DNA of 64,000 nt from Hydrogenoanaerobacterium saccharovorans (GCF_016901815.1 NZ_JACSNR010000004.1:151071-215070), one strand, 5' to 3'. Shown: positions 34,701 to 44,417, counted from the first letter of the stretch. The notes: generated by a model not told the origin, from the letters alone. Numbers and translations are program-made.

Positions 34701-35825
34701 TCAGAACCGCCGCAGCAGGTATTCCCCCGCAACGGTATAGCCCACCGGCAGGCTCTTTTCATCGATCCACTCGCCCCGGGTATGGGCACCTCCGCCCAGG
34801 CAGACACCAAAGCAGATGGCATTGATGCCCATCGAAAGCGGAACATTGCAGTCGGTGGAGGATGCGGAAACCACCGGCTCTTCCCCGCTGTGCCGCAGGA
34901 TCAGCGCGGTGAGTTCCTCAGTCAGGGCCTGCTGACGCTCCCGGTCGATCTCCCCGGCACAGGGACGGTTGCCCAGCACCTTGACTTCGATGTCCAGGCC
35001 GCCGGCCCGGTAGTTTTCAATAATGCCCTCAAACTGCCGGCGCATCTCCTCCTGACAGCTCAGATCCTCCGAACGGTACTCATAGAGCATCGACGCATCC
35101 TGGGCAATGGTATTCACCGAAGTGCCGCCCTGGATCATGCCCACATTATAGGTGGTCTTGGCCTTGGTGGGAACCTCGATGCCATAGAGGTCATTGATAA
35201 TGCGGGCAAGCTGATGGATGGCATTTCGGTTGCCGAAGTTGCCGAAGCTGTGTCCGCCCTCAGTGCGCACTGTCACCTCATACCGGGTGGAGCCCACTGC
35301 GTCGTTGGCGATGCCGCTGTAATAGCCGTCAAAGGAGGTGACCTCCACAGTGCGGCTGCCATAGTCCTTCATGAGCTGGAAGCTGCCCTTGAGGTTGCCG
35401 AGGCCCTCCTCACAGGAGTTGGCTGCAAAAACTACGGTATACTTCGAACGCAGACCCCGGGTGAGCACATACTTTGCCAGCATCAGCAGCACAGCCAGAT
35501 TGGCGGTATCATCGCCGATGCCCGGACAGAACATCCGTCCGCTTTCCTCATGGTAAGGCAGGGGCTCCAGATCCGGGAACACCGTATCGGTATGCGCCAT
35601 GAACACGATCACCTCATCGGTTTCGCCCGGCACTTCACAGACCACATTGAGCGCATCATCGATGTGCACCTGCTCCGGCGAAGCACCATTCCGCAGCAGC
35701 CAGTCCCGGCAGAATTCCGCCCGCTTTTCCTCATGGTGGGACGGCGCCGGAATCCCGCACAACTCCACGATCAGCTCCTTGAGTTCCGGCAGAGTTTCCT
35801 GGATATAGGCCTTCAGCTCTTCCAT
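34701..35825 (-). CDS. M20-family metallopeptidase
   Basis: A 374-residue zinc aminoacylase/tripeptidase-like protein. AHTDTVFPD (His near residue 78) and GDDTANLAVLL (Asp near 105) supply zinc ligands, SCEEGLGNL gives the Glu pair (near 138), and GGAHTRGEW is the last His. The central domain (about 180-290) is the dimerisation lid with GGHSFGNFGNRNAIHQLA. The start at 35825 follows GAGGAG. It likely trims small peptides or deacylates amino acids in the cytoplasm. Confidence 0.92.
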   Translation of the reverse strand: MEELKAYIQETLPELKELIVELCGIPAPSHHEEKRAEFCRDWLLRNGASPEQVHIDDALNVVCEVPGETDEVIVFMAHTDTVFPDLEPLPYHEESGRMFCPGIGDDTANLAVLLMLAKYVLTRGLRSKYTVVFAANSCEEGLGNLKGSFQLMKDYGSRTVEVTSFDGYYSGIANDAVGSTRYEVTVRTEGGHSFGNFGNRNAIHQLARIINDLYGIEVPTKAKTTYNVGMIQGGTSVNTIAQDASMLYEYRSEDLSCQEEMRRQFEGIIENYRAGGLDIEVKVLGNRPCAGEIDRERQQALTEELTALILRHSGEEPVVSASSTDCNVPLSMGINAICFGVCLGGGAHTRGEWIDEKSLPVGYTVAGEYLLRRF

Positions 35826-35938
35826 TTGCAAACATCTCCTCTTTACCCGCTGTCCGGCAGCAGATACAATTTTCCTCTGTCATTGTACCACATTCTGCAG
35901 GAATTGAGAAGTCGGATTTCATTTCTGCTTCCAAAATA

Positions 35939-35980
35939 GAAAACCGGCCCTCCCGGTCAGATCCCCGGAAAGGCCGGCCT
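35939..35980 (-). terminator. Terminator of the NERD gene
   Basis: GC-rich stem CCGGCC/GGCCGG with inner pairing, followed by TTTTC on the minus strand. Confidence 0.7.
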
Positions 35981-35983
35981 TAT

Positions 35984-36706
35984 TTACTTGGAAAAGGACT
36001 GCTTTACCGCCCGGATCACCGCTGCGGTGTCCACCTTTTCCCCATTCCCCAGCAGCCGCCGCATGGACTGATCCAGGGACTGGCTGTCGTGGACGGTGAA
36101 CACATTCACAGCGCCGTCAATGTGCACCTCCGCATTGGGGTTGGCAAAATAGACCGCTGTGCGCACCGGCACAGAAAGCCCCGCAGCCCGGAGAATATTC
36201 TGAAGGGTGGTCTGGTGCCCCTTGACCTGCAGAAGCGGGTTGTACATCCGTTTCTGCTCTGCCGGGCGTCCGCCCCGGGAGGGCTTATACTGGGAGAGTT
36301 CCCGGTCCTCGGCCCGCCCGGTCACCTTGCCTGAGACATTCTTTGCCTCCAGGATCAGCACTCCGGTGGGCGCGATCAGGATATAGTCGGTCTGGCTGCG
36401 GTGTCCCCGGTACTCAATGACCGCATCGGGAATCACCGTCCAGTCCGCCGGCAGCTTCCGGAGCAGGCGGAGAGTCTCGGCCTCGCCGTCCGCCCCGGCC
36501 CGGATCACGCCGATCTGCTTCTTTGCCAGAGGCAGAGCGATGGGCAGGATCAGGATACAGACTGCCGCCGGAAGATACTGTTTTGCAAGCAGCAGTCCCA
36601 CTGCCCCTGCCAACAGCACTGCAAACAGCGCTCCCCAGCGGAGCCAGGCGGAAATTTCAGAGGAACGCACGGTATTGACCAGATTGGGTCGGATGATCTT
36701 TGCCAT
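35984..36706 (-). CDS. NERD domain membrane protein
   Basis: A 240-residue protein. Residues about 22-62 hold two predicted helices. The rest is a NERD (nuclease-related) domain: GADGEAETLRLLRKLP, VIPDAVIEYRGHRSQTDYILIAPTGVLILEAKN and a C-terminal strand. The D...E-x-K arrangement resembles the PD-(D/E)XK nuclease fold. The start at 36706 follows GAGG. Function of stand-alone NERD proteins is not settled. Confidence 0.85.
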   Translation of the reverse strand: MAKIIRPNLVNTVRSSEISAWLRWGALFAVLLAGAVGLLLAKQYLPAAVCILILPIALPLAKKQIGVIRAGADGEAETLRLLRKLPADWTVIPDAVIEYRGHRSQTDYILIAPTGVLILEAKNVSGKVTGRAEDRELSQYKPSRGGRPAEQKRMYNPLLQVKGHQTTLQNILRAAGLSVPVRTAVYFANPNAEVHIDGAVNVFTVHDSQSLDQSMRRLLGNGEKVDTAAVIRAVKQSFSK

Positions 36707-36780
36707 AAAAAACCTCGGTTCATGTATAAAAAACGATGGGCTGCCAAATACTATCAGTGCAATGAGGGAGGTGAAACCAG

Positions 36781-36879
36781 ATGAAGGACAAGCAGAAGAA
36801 GAACCCCGCCCAGCCCGAGCAGAAGAAGGAAAAGCCCGGCTGTGAGCCCAAGGAACCCACCATGGAAAACAAGAAGTAA
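36781..36879 (+). CDS. Small Lys/Pro-rich protein, 32 residues
   Basis: A 32-residue reading frame (starts MKDKQKKNPAQ, ends KEPTMENKK) preceded by GGGAGGTGAA and followed by a hairpin terminator, so it looks like a complete gene. It is highly charged, with one Cys, and no membrane helix or known family. It is divergent from the NERD gene. Confidence 0.55.
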   Translation: MKDKQKKNPAQPEQKKEKPGCEPKEPTMENKK

Positions 36880-36913
36880 CAAACCCCTTTGATTCCTCTC
36901 CTATACACCATAT

Positions 36914-36962
36914 CAAAAAACCGCCCGAATCCGGCATGCAAACCGGATACCGGGCGGTTTTC
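36914..36962. terminator. Bidirectional terminator
   Basis: Stem AAAACCGCCCG/CGGGCGGTTTT between the small + strand gene and mrnC. Confidence 0.9.
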
Positions 36963-37397
36963 CTATTCTGCCTGGGCAGGGGCGGCAGAGGCGGACTCTG
37001 CCGCGGCACAGACCGCGTCGAACAGCTCCCGGAGCCGGGCGGTGCGCCCGCACAGCCACAGATAGCCGAACAGCGCTTCCACACCAGTGGCCCGGCGGTA
37101 ATCCGCTACTTTGGCGTTTTTCGCCGTATGGGAGGGGTGGGTATTGCGTCCCCGCTTGAGGACAGCCAGTTCCTCCTCAGTGAGCAGCGGTTCCAACACT
37201 TCATAGGCCTGGGACTGTGCCCCGGCACAGACCATGCCGATTGCCATGCGGTGCAGCTTCCCGGCGGGAATGGTGGTCACTGCCAGCTTCTGCCGGGCCA
37301 GCAGCTCATAGACTGCGTCCCCGAGAAAAGCCAGGGTAGCGGCACTCATCTGCCGGGGATTTTCCCGGAGCAGTCCGGGATCAAAAATATCGTCCAT
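36963..37397 (-). CDS. mrnC: Mini-ribonuclease 3
   Basis: A 144-residue RNase III-type nuclease lacking the double-stranded RNA-binding domain. AFLGDAVYELL and the DYRRATGVEALFGYLWL segment match the Mini-III catalytic site. In Bacillus it matures 23S rRNA ends. It follows obg by 12 bases, so they share an mRNA. Confidence 0.94.
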   Translation of the reverse strand: MDDIFDPGLLRENPRQMSAATLAFLGDAVYELLARQKLAVTTIPAGKLHRMAIGMVCAGAQSQAYEVLEPLLTEEELAVLKRGRNTHPSHTAKNAKVADYRRATGVEALFGYLWLCGRTARLRELFDAVCAAAESASAAPAQAE

Positions 37398-37409
37398 GCT
37401 ATGCTCCCA

Positions 37410-38681
37410 TCAATGGATAAAGTCGAACTCGAAGTCCAGGATGCGCACAGTATCGCCCTCCTGGATGCCCATGCGCTCCAGCTCGGCAATAATGCCCGAG
37501 TTGATGAGCACACGCTGGAAGTACTGCAGGCTTTCGTAGTCGTCCATATTGACGCTGCCCAGTACCTGACCCAGCCAGTCGGCCTCGACGGTATAGACGC
37601 CGTCCTCCTCGTGTACCGAGAATTCGTTGCCGGCCTTGACAACCTGCTCCTCCAGCGGCACCGGCTCCGGCTCATAGGAGCGGATGGGCGGCAGATCAGC
37701 CAGCTTCCGGGACACCGCCTGCATCAGCTCGTCCACGCCCTGATGGGTGGCTGCCGAAATGGGATAGAACTCCAGGCCCTGCTCCTCCACAAAGGCACGG
37801 AAGGACTCGATCTGTTCCGGAGTGGCAAGGTCGATCTTGCTGCCCGCCACAATCTGCGGACGCTCTGCCAGATCCTCCGAGAAGCCACGCAGCTCCCGGT
37901 TGATGATGGCATAGTCCTCTTCCGGATCACGGCCCTCGATACCGGACACATCCACCACATGCACGATGAGGCGGCAGCGGTCCACATGGCGCAGGAACTC
38001 ATGGCCCAGGCCAACACCTTCGCTGGCGCCTTCGATCAGGCCGGGAATATCCGCCATGACAAAGCTGTTGCCCTCGCCCATCTTGACAACGCCCAGCACC
38101 GGAGTGAGGGTGGTGAAGTGATAGTTGGCAATCTTGGGCTTGGCGGAGGATACCACCGAGATCAGGGTGGACTTGCCCACATTGGGGAAGCCTACCAGGC
38201 CTACATCCGCCAGCAGCTTGAGCTCCAGGGTGACCTCATATTCCTCGCCGGGCAGGCCGGGCTTGGCAAACCGGGGAATCTGCCGGGTGGGGGTAGCAAA
38301 ATGGCTGTTGCCCCAGCCGCCGCGGCCTCCCTTTGCCAGCACTACCGGCTCCAGGGTGGACATATCCGCCATGATGCGTCCGGTATTGGCGTCCTTGATG
38401 ACAGTGCCCAGCGGCACCTTGATGATGATGTCCTTGCCGTCCCGTCCGAAGCAGTTCTTGCCGGCGCCGGGCTGACCGTCCTCTGCGGCATACTTGGTCT
38501 TGTACTTGAAGTCGATGAGGGTGGAGAGGTTCTGGTCCACCTGGAATACCACATCGCCGCCCTTGCCGCCGTCACCGCCATCGGGGCCGCCGGCTGCCAC
38601 ATACTTCTCCCGGTGGAAATGCACCGAACCATCGCCGCCCTTACCGGCACGGATCTTGATTTTACTGATATCTACAAACAT
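37410..38681 (-). CDS. obg: GTPase Obg/CgtA
   Basis: A 423-residue GTPase. The N-terminal glycine-rich Obg fold (residues 1-158; RAGKGGDGSVHFHREKY) precedes the G domain with GFPNVGKST (P-loop), DIPGLIEGAS and SKID. A C-terminal OCT domain (about 345-423) follows. Start at 38681 follows GGAGG. It acts in late 50S ribosome assembly and stress signalling. Confidence 0.97.
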   Translation of the reverse strand: MFVDISKIKIRAGKGGDGSVHFHREKYVAAGGPDGGDGGKGGDVVFQVDQNLSTLIDFKYKTKYAAEDGQPGAGKNCFGRDGKDIIIKVPLGTVIKDANTGRIMADMSTLEPVVLAKGGRGGWGNSHFATPTRQIPRFAKPGLPGEEYEVTLELKLLADVGLVGFPNVGKSTLISVVSSAKPKIANYHFTTLTPVLGVVKMGEGNSFVMADIPGLIEGASEGVGLGHEFLRHVDRCRLIVHVVDVSGIEGRDPEEDYAIINRELRGFSEDLAERPQIVAGSKIDLATPEQIESFRAFVEEQGLEFYPISAATHQGVDELMQAVSRKLADLPPIRSYEPEPVPLEEQVVKAGNEFSVHEEDGVYTVEADWLGQVLGSVNMDDYESLQYFQRVLINSGIIAELERMGIQEGDTVRILDFEFDFIH

Positions 38682-38857
38682 CTTTGTTGTCCCTCCATAG
38701 GTCTGTGGGGCGCAAAAAATGAACTTCCCGTTAAAAAACCTGCCCGCTTTCCGGGCGTATATACAGAAAACAGGGCAAAGAACTGTTGCCATTCTCTGCC
38801 CCATCTCCCAAGAGCCGGTCTGCACCGGCTCCAAGTTTTCAGTTTTGCGGACGCCAA

Positions 38858-39142
38858 TTAGTCAGCAACCGGATAGATCGAAACCTTCTTCTTATCCTTG
38901 CCAACGCGCTCAAAACGTACTACACCGTCCTGAGTGGCGAACAGGGTATCGTCAGAACCCTTACCTACGCCCTGACCGGGATAGATATGAGTGCCTCTCT
39001 GACGAACCAGGATGTTGCCGGCCAGTACGAACTGACCATCGGCACGCTTCACACCCAGCCGCTTGGATTCGGAATCACGGCCGTTCTTGGTGGAACCAAC
39101 ACCCTTCTTATGAGCAAAGAACTGCATATTCAGCTTCAGCAT
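38858..39142 (-). CDS. rpmA: 50S ribosomal protein L27 with cleavable N-terminus
   Basis: A 94-residue protein. The N-terminus [14 protein letters not shown] carries the Firmicutes extension that is cut after the double Phe by the Prp protease, exposing the Ala-His end that reaches the peptidyl transferase centre. The L27 core ([20 protein letters not shown]) is clear. prp is immediately upstream. Confidence 0.97.
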   Translation of the reverse strand: MLKLNMQFFAHKKGVGSTKNGRDSESKRLGVKRADGQFVLAGNILVRQRGTHIYPGQGVGKGSDDTLFATQDGVVRFERVGKDKKKVSIYPVAD

Positions 39143-39145
39143 TTT

Positions 39146-39460
39146 CTACACCTCCGAAATCGTTACTTTCACTGTACCGGGATAATCCTCCGCAAGCAGT
39201 TCCAGGTGGAGCTGCAAAGCCCGAAGGAAATCCTGGGAACGGCTGTCCCCCTGTGCCGGTACGATTTTCACAGAGTTTTCCGACACTTTTACCTGCGCTT
39301 TGGTACCGAGGATCTCGGTCAAAGCATTGGCAGTGAGCTGTACGGCTGAAGATACCGACGCACACACGATATCCTCCCCTGCGGGAGCATAACCGGCGTG
39401 TCCCGATACGGTAACTGCCGCGACGGCATCGGCTGCACAGGCAAACACAGCGGTAATCAT
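39146..39460 (-). CDS. prp: Ribosomal-processing cysteine protease Prp
   Basis: A 104-residue protein with the catalytic pair His21 (GHAGYA) and Cys33 (EDIVCA) of the Prp/YsxB family. It removes the N-terminal extension of L27. It lies in the conserved rplU-prp-rpmA order, 3 bases before rpmA and 3 bases after rplU. Confidence 0.95.
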   Translation of the reverse strand: MITAVFACAADAVAAVTVSGHAGYAPAGEDIVCASVSSAVQLTANALTEILGTKAQVKVSENSVKIVPAQGDSRSQDFLRALQLHLELLAEDYPGTVKVTISEV

Positions 39461-39463
39461 GGC

Positions 39464-39775
39464 TTACAGAGAGATGGACTCAATCTGAACCTTGGTATAG
39501 GGCTGTCTGTGACCCATCTTGCGCTTCGAATCCTTCTTGGCGCGATAGGTGAAGACAGTGATCTTCTTAGACTTGCCGTTCTTGATTACCTTAGCTGTAA
39601 CCTTGGCTCCCTCAACGGTGGGTGTACCAAACTTGAGGTCACCATCGTTGCCGGCAGCGATTACTCTGTCGAACTCAACAGTGGAATCTGCTTCAGCGTT
39701 CAGCTTCTCGATGAAAAGAATATCGCCTTCCGATACGCGATACTGCTTTCCACCAGTCTCGATGATAGCGTACAT
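39464..39775 (-). CDS. rplU: 50S ribosomal protein L21
   Basis: A 103-residue protein of typical L21 sequence: [17 protein letters not shown] at the N-terminus and [17 protein letters not shown] near the end. Its mRNA carries a structured leader and a good promoter. Confidence 0.97.
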   Translation of the reverse strand: MYAIIETGGKQYRVSEGDILFIEKLNAEADSTVEFDRVIAAGNDGDLKFGTPTVEGAKVTAKVIKNGKSKKITVFTYRAKKDSKRKMGHRQPYTKVQIESISL

Positions 39776-39777
39776 TG

Positions 39778-39862
39778 TTCCAGGCACCTGCCTCTTTCTA
39801 AAAACTCGCTGCATGGGGCGGCCCTTGTTGCAAGGCGCACTTATAGCCCGGGGCATGCGGTA
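39778..39862 (-). ncRNA. Ribosomal protein L21 leader
   Basis: The region between promoter and rplU contains paired CCGCATG and CATGCAG(CG), and AAGTGCGCCTTGCAACAAGG plus AGAAAGAGGCAGGTG near the start codon. This matches the L21 leader found upstream of rplU in Firmicutes, including Bacillus. It is believed to let L21 control its own operon. Confidence 0.75.
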
Positions 39863-39867
39863 AAATT

Positions 39868-39896
39868 ATTTTATCATTCCCAAAATCCGATGTCAA
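39868..39896 (-). promoter_or_regulatory. Promoter of the rplU-prp-rpmA operon
   Basis: TTGACA (39891-39896), 17 bases, TAAAAT (39868-39873) on the minus strand. The -35 box overlaps the last codons of folD. Confidence 0.85.
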
Positions 39897-40759
39897 GAGG
39901 GATTTTCGGCTTTTTTGCTCAAAATTTTCGCCGCTGTTACGGTATTCTGCAAAAGCTCGGTAATCGTCATGGGTCCTACCCCGCCCGGCACCGGTGTGAT
40001 CGCCGAAACCTTCGGTTCCACTCCGGCGAAGTCCACATCGCCGCAGAGTTTGCCCTCAGCGTCCCGGTTCATGCCCACATCGATGACCACAGCGCCCTCC
40101 CCCACCATATCAGCGGTGATGAACCGCTCCCGGCCCACCGCTGCCACCAGGATGTCCGCCTGGCGGGTATGGGAGGCCAGGTCCCGGGTATGGGAGTGGC
40201 AGATGGTAACAGTGGCGTTGGCATGGAGCATGAGCATGGACATGGGACGCCCGACAATATGGCTGCGCCCTACCACCACACAGTGCTTCCCTGCCGGGTC
40301 GATGCCGTATTCCCGCAGGATCTCCATGATGCCTGCCGGAGTACAGGGCAGATAGGTATAGTCCCCGAGCATGATCCGTCCCACATTGAACGGATGGAAC
40401 GCGTCCACATCCTTTTCGGGGCGGATGTAGTTGGTCACCAGCGATTCATCGATCTGCGCCGGCAGCGGGGACTGCACCAGGATGCCATGCACTTCCGGAT
40501 CGGCGTTGAGCTTCTCGATGAGCTCCAGCAGCGCGGCCTGGGCGGTGTCCTCCGGGAGATTGTACTGCCAGGAGCGGATGCCCAGCTCCTCACAGGCCCG
40601 GGTCTTGTTGCGGACATACACCTGGCTGCCCACATCATTTCCCACCAGCACCACTGCCAGTCCCGGAACGATCCCCTCTTCTGCCAGCTCTGCCACCTCC
40701 CGGCGCAACCGCTCCCGGGTCTTCTGGGCCACCAGTTTTCCGTCTAAGATCTGTGCCAT
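39893..40759 (-). CDS. folD: Bifunctional methylene-THF dehydrogenase/methenyl-THF cyclohydrolase FolD
   Basis: A 288-residue protein. The active-site Lys (YVRNKTRACEELG), GILVQSPLP and the PVPGGVGPMT signature are present. It interconverts methylene-, methenyl- and formyl-tetrahydrofolate for purine and formate metabolism. There is no terminator before rplU. Confidence 0.96.
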   Translation of the reverse strand: MAQILDGKLVAQKTRERLRREVAELAEEGIVPGLAVVLVGNDVGSQVYVRNKTRACEELGIRSWQYNLPEDTAQAALLELIEKLNADPEVHGILVQSPLPAQIDESLVTNYIRPEKDVDAFHPFNVGRIMLGDYTYLPCTPAGIMEILREYGIDPAGKHCVVVGRSHIVGRPMSMLMLHANATVTICHSHTRDLASHTRQADILVAAVGRERFITADMVGEGAVVIDVGMNRDAEGKLCGDVDFAGVEPKVSAITPVPGGVGPMTITELLQNTVTAAKILSKKAENPS

Positions 40760-40790
40760 TTTTTCTCTGGCTCCTTCCCTGTGTTTCTGC

Positions 40791-41819
40791 TTACTCAGCC
40801 CGGTTCTCCTCCTCCGGGGCAGCGGCTGGCTGCTCCGGCTCAGAGGGCTTCTCGGGCTGTTCTGCCGGCTGCTCTGTATGGATCTCCGGCGACGGCGCCT
40901 TCTGATAGAAGGTTCCGGCTGCTACCGCCTGTCCCTCCGGTGTATTGATGTACAGGGGCAGGAAGTCCTCCCCCAGCTTTTTCTTCTTCTGGCCCAGCCA
41001 GATGAGCAGGGCAGTCGCTGTCACAAAGGCCACCAGAGCCAGCGCCTGGGATACCCGTACCGGGCCCCACATCAGGCTGTCGGTGCGCAGGCCTTCGATG
41101 AAGAACCGTCCCAGGCCATACCAGGCGGTGTAGAACAGGAACACCTGTCCGTCATACTTGCGGCGGCGCATCAGCCAGAGGGCAATGATCAGAAATCCGG
41201 TCAGGCACCACACCGACTCATACAGGAAGGTGGGATGCACCGGCATGTGCGGGTCAATATTCTGAGCCCAGGCGGCTCCGGAATTCTTGACCTGGGTGAG
41301 ATACCCCACCACCTTGGGGCCGGTCATGCCGAGGATGGAGCTGGTATTGGAACCGAACGCCTCCACATTCACAAAGTTGCCCCAGCGTCCGATGCCCTGT
41401 CCGATCAGGAACCCGGCTGCTGCCAGATCCATGGCGGGACGCACCCGGACCTTCCGGATCTTTGCCATGATGATGCCGCCTGCCATACCCGCCAGAATGC
41501 CGCCGTAGATGGCAAGGCCGCCCTGCCGGATATCGAAGATCTTGGAGAGGTCGCCCTGGAAGGTCTCCCAATCGAAGATCACATAGTAGAGCCGGGCGCC
41601 GATGACGCCGCAGACCAGACCCACCATCACCACATCGATGAGGCGGTCGCTGTCCACGCCCACCTTCCGGGCATTGAGCAGCGCATAGGTGCCTGCCAGC
41701 ATGAAGCCGATGCCGATGAGCAGGCCATACCAGTAGACATTGAACCCGCCGATGGAAAAAGCCACCCGGTTCAGCTCAAATTCCAGTCCCAGTCCCGGGA
41801 ACGAAACAGTTGTAACCAA
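40791..41819 (-). CDS. lgt: Prolipoprotein diacylglyceryl transferase Lgt
   Basis: A 342-residue membrane enzyme with about seven helices. ARLYYVIFDW, GGLAIYGGILAG and the signature GRWGNFVNVEAFG (near residue 145) are diagnostic. It adds diacylglycerol to the lipobox Cys of lipoproteins, several of which are coded nearby. The C-terminal 50 residues are a Pro/Glu/Ala-rich tail not needed for activity. Confidence 0.95.
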   Translation of the reverse strand: MVTTVSFPGLGLEFELNRVAFSIGGFNVYWYGLLIGIGFMLAGTYALLNARKVGVDSDRLIDVVMVGLVCGVIGARLYYVIFDWETFQGDLSKIFDIRQGGLAIYGGILAGMAGGIIMAKIRKVRVRPAMDLAAAGFLIGQGIGRWGNFVNVEAFGSNTSSILGMTGPKVVGYLTQVKNSGAAWAQNIDPHMPVHPTFLYESVWCLTGFLIIALWLMRRRKYDGQVFLFYTAWYGLGRFFIEGLRTDSLMWGPVRVSQALALVAFVTATALLIWLGQKKKKLGEDFLPLYINTPEGQAVAAGTFYQKAPSPEIHTEQPAEQPEKPSEPEQPAAAPEEENRAE

Positions 41820-41834
41820 AGCAGTTTCCTCCCG

Positions 41835-43112
41835 TCAGGCCATGGGACGGACAATGGACAGCGCACTCCGGGCAGTGTCCACATTTTCCCGCAGCCGGGC
41901 TTCCAGCTGTTCCAGTGTCAGGCCGGAGAGCACCTCCAGCACATCAAAGGCACCCAGTCCGAAGAAGTGGGTTTCCATCATCACAGTGGCAATGGAGCTG
42001 GAACTGCTGAAGATGCCGATATACTTGCCATACAGCGCCTTCTTGCACCGTTCGAAGTCAGCGGCGGATACGCCCTCTGTCTTGAGGCGGTCAAACTCCC
42101 GGCAGATGGCCTCATAGACCTTGTCCGGGTCCTTGGACTCGCCGCCGAAGATGAGCGCCATATAGTCCCGTCCGCACATCACTTCGGTACCGAAGGTGTT
42201 GTTGATGAGACCCTGGTCGTACAGTTCCCTGTAAAGGGCAGAACCTTCACCGGCGACAATCTCATTAATGACCTCGTCGATGATCTGGTTTTCATAGTTG
42301 GTCTTTTCGTCCGCCGAAACGCCCTTGAAGCCCACCTGGAACATGGTGGTGGCTACCGGCATGGACACATCCACCCGATGGGTGCGCACTGCTTCCGGCT
42401 CGGAGACATGGGCACGCTCCACGGTGATGGGAGCTGCCGGCTGGAGGATCTCATCACAGAGGCGCAGAGCGGCGTCCGGATCGAAGTTGCCCGCTACCGA
42501 CAGCACCATGTTGTGCAGGTTGTAGAAGCAGTCATAGCAGCGATAGAGCAGGTCGGCGTCGATCCTGGCGATGGTCTCCACGGTACCGGCGATGTCGATG
42601 CGCAGCGGATGCTCCTGATAGAGCGCGCCGAGCAGGTTAAAGTACACCTGCCAGTCGGGGTCATCGTCATACATGCCGATCTCCTGCCCGATGATGCCCT
42701 GTTCCTTGGCAACCGAAGCCTCGGTGAAATAGGGCTCGGTGACAAACTCCAGCAGGATGCGCAGGCTCTCCTCAAAATGGTCGGTGCAGGAGAAGAGATA
42801 AGCAGTCTTGTCAAAGGAGGTATAGGCATTGGCGTTGGCGCCGGTCTTGGCGTACTTGGAGAAGGCATCGCCGTCCTTGCAGTCGAACATCTTGTGTTCC
42901 AGATAATGGGCAATGCCCTCGGGAACCGTTACGAATTCCGACTCATCACTGCGGCGGAAGCTGTTGTCGATGGAGCCATACTTGGTGGCGAACAGTGCAT
43001 AGGTGGAAGCCAGCTTGGGAGTGGGATAGAGCAGGATGGTGAGTCCCGAGGGGTGTTCCACCCGGATATACTCCTCTCCCAGCCGCTGGGAACGAATGAT
43101 TTCTTTCTTCAT
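41835..43112 (-). CDS. ymfH: M16-family zinc peptidase, YmfH-like
   Basis: A 425-residue protein with the inverted zinc motif HYLEH (near residue 70) and a distal Glu, so it is the catalytic half of an M16 pair. It begins 6 bases after the partner gene. YmfF/YmfH pairs are common in Firmicutes and process unknown peptides. Confidence 0.92.
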   Translation of the reverse strand: MKKEIIRSQRLGEEYIRVEHPSGLTILLYPTPKLASTYALFATKYGSIDNSFRRSDESEFVTVPEGIAHYLEHKMFDCKDGDAFSKYAKTGANANAYTSFDKTAYLFSCTDHFEESLRILLEFVTEPYFTEASVAKEQGIIGQEIGMYDDDPDWQVYFNLLGALYQEHPLRIDIAGTVETIARIDADLLYRCYDCFYNLHNMVLSVAGNFDPDAALRLCDEILQPAAPITVERAHVSEPEAVRTHRVDVSMPVATTMFQVGFKGVSADEKTNYENQIIDEVINEIVAGEGSALYRELYDQGLINNTFGTEVMCGRDYMALIFGGESKDPDKVYEAICREFDRLKTEGVSAADFERCKKALYGKYIGIFSSSSSIATVMMETHFFGLGAFDVLEVLSGLTLEQLEARLRENVDTARSALSIVRPMA

Positions 43113-43118
43113 GGCAGT

Positions 43119-44417
43119 TTACTCTCCCTTCCCTGGTCCGGCCAGCAGATATACAACGCTGAGCTTTGCCGACCGCATATAATCCCGGACTTCCTCGGCT
43201 GTGACTGCCTGGGTAAGCTCGATCTCATCGGTGGGATCGGCACTGTCGCCGCCCTGGAGGATTTCATTGAGCAGCCAGGAGCTCATGGCACTGAGCGAGT
43301 CAGTCACGGTGCGCAGGGAGTTGACCACCGCCAGACGGGCATTTTCCATCTCGGTTTCGGTGAAGTTGCCAGCGCAGACCTCGTCCAGCTGGTGCAGGAT
43401 CTCGGCCTCAGCCTTTTCCTGGTTGGCGGACTCAATACCGCAATCCACCAGCATATAGCCATAGCTTGCCATGGTACGGGAAGCACAGTAATAGCACAGG
43501 CTCAGCTTTTCCCGCACATTCATGAACAGCTTGGAGAAGGGCGAGCTGCCATAGATGGCAGTGGCGATCCGGGATACAGCCTGAGCCTTCTTGTCCTCTG
43601 CCGGAAGCAGCGAGAAGCCCATTACCATCTTGCCCTGGGTGAGATCCATCTCCTCGGTGACACGGCGCACTTCGGTGGGGATCTTCTGCTCCATCTCGAA
43701 GTCGGGGTCAATGGGCTGACGGTTCCGGTTCTCCAGTGCCTTCTGGAAGGCCTCCCGGAAGATGCCGGTCACTGCCTCGCCCGCAGAAGGGCCGATCATG
43801 GTGATCTCCACCGCGGCGGTGGACAGCATGGCCTCATAGCAGGCAGCGGCGCTCTCGGGGGTGATGGCGTCCACATCTTCGGCATAGCCGTACTGCTTGA
43901 CAGCCAGCGGCTCCCCTTCAAAGAGCAGCTCGGTGCAGCGGGTAACCGCATAGCTGCGCTTGTCGTTGACCTCAGCGGCAATGGTGTCCGCCAGGGAGTT
44001 CTTCTCGGTGGCGACCGCCTCGGGATCAAAGCGTCCGTTTTCGATGGCGGGCATGGTGACGATCTCTGCCAGCAGACGGGCGCACTCCTCGGCAAGCGGT
44101 TCGCCGTTCAGGGTATAGCGGTCGTCCACATGGGTGATGGTCAGGGTGATGATCTGATAATTGCCGGCCTTGGATACCTTGCCCGCTACGGTGGCGCCGT
44201 AGAGCTCATCCAGCTTCCGGGCAAAGGCAGTGAAGTCGCTGCAGCCTGCATAGCCACGCTGCATCAGGAAGGGCAGCAGGGCATAGCCGGTGGCAGTTTC
44301 CCGGGCCAGCGGCAGAATGAAGTTGACCGCGATACGGTCGTGCTTGAAGCGGTCGTCCTTTATAAGATTGACGAAGATCCCGTCCCCGGCCTGGGTCCGG
44401 ATCAGTTTCATTGCCAT
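43119..44417 (-). CDS. ymfF: M16-family peptidase-like protein, YmfF-like (non-catalytic partner)
   Basis: A 432-residue M16-fold protein. Where the HxxEH site would be, the sequence reads LMQRGYAGCSDFTAFARKLDE, so zinc binding is lost. It presumably forms the chamber with the active YmfH-like subunit. The start at 44417 was chosen because AAGGAG lies 9 bases upstream; longer frames upstream lack this. Confidence 0.9.
   Translation of the reverse strand: MAMKLIRTQAGDGIFVNLIKDDRFKHDRIAVNFILPLARETATGYALLPFLMQRGYAGCSDFTAFARKLDELYGATVAGKVSKAGNYQIITLTITHVDDRYTLNGEPLAEECARLLAEIVTMPAIENGRFDPEAVATEKNSLADTIAAEVNDKRSYAVTRCTELLFEGEPLAVKQYGYAEDVDAITPESAAACYEAMLSTAAVEITMIGPSAGEAVTGIFREAFQKALENRNRQPIDPDFEMEQKIPTEVRRVTEEMDLTQGKMVMGFSLLPAEDKKAQAVSRIATAIYGSSPFSKLFMNVREKLSLCYYCASRTMASYGYMLVDCGIESANQEKAEAEILHQLDEVCAGNFTETEMENARLAVVNSLRTVTDSLSAMSSWLLNEILQGGDSADPTDEIELTQAVTAEEVRDYMRSAKLSVVYLLAGPGKGE

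Noticed and set aside
43119..44417. Missing HxxEH in the first M16 protein as a broken gene
   Set aside because: Non-catalytic partners are normal in YmfF/YmfH pairs.
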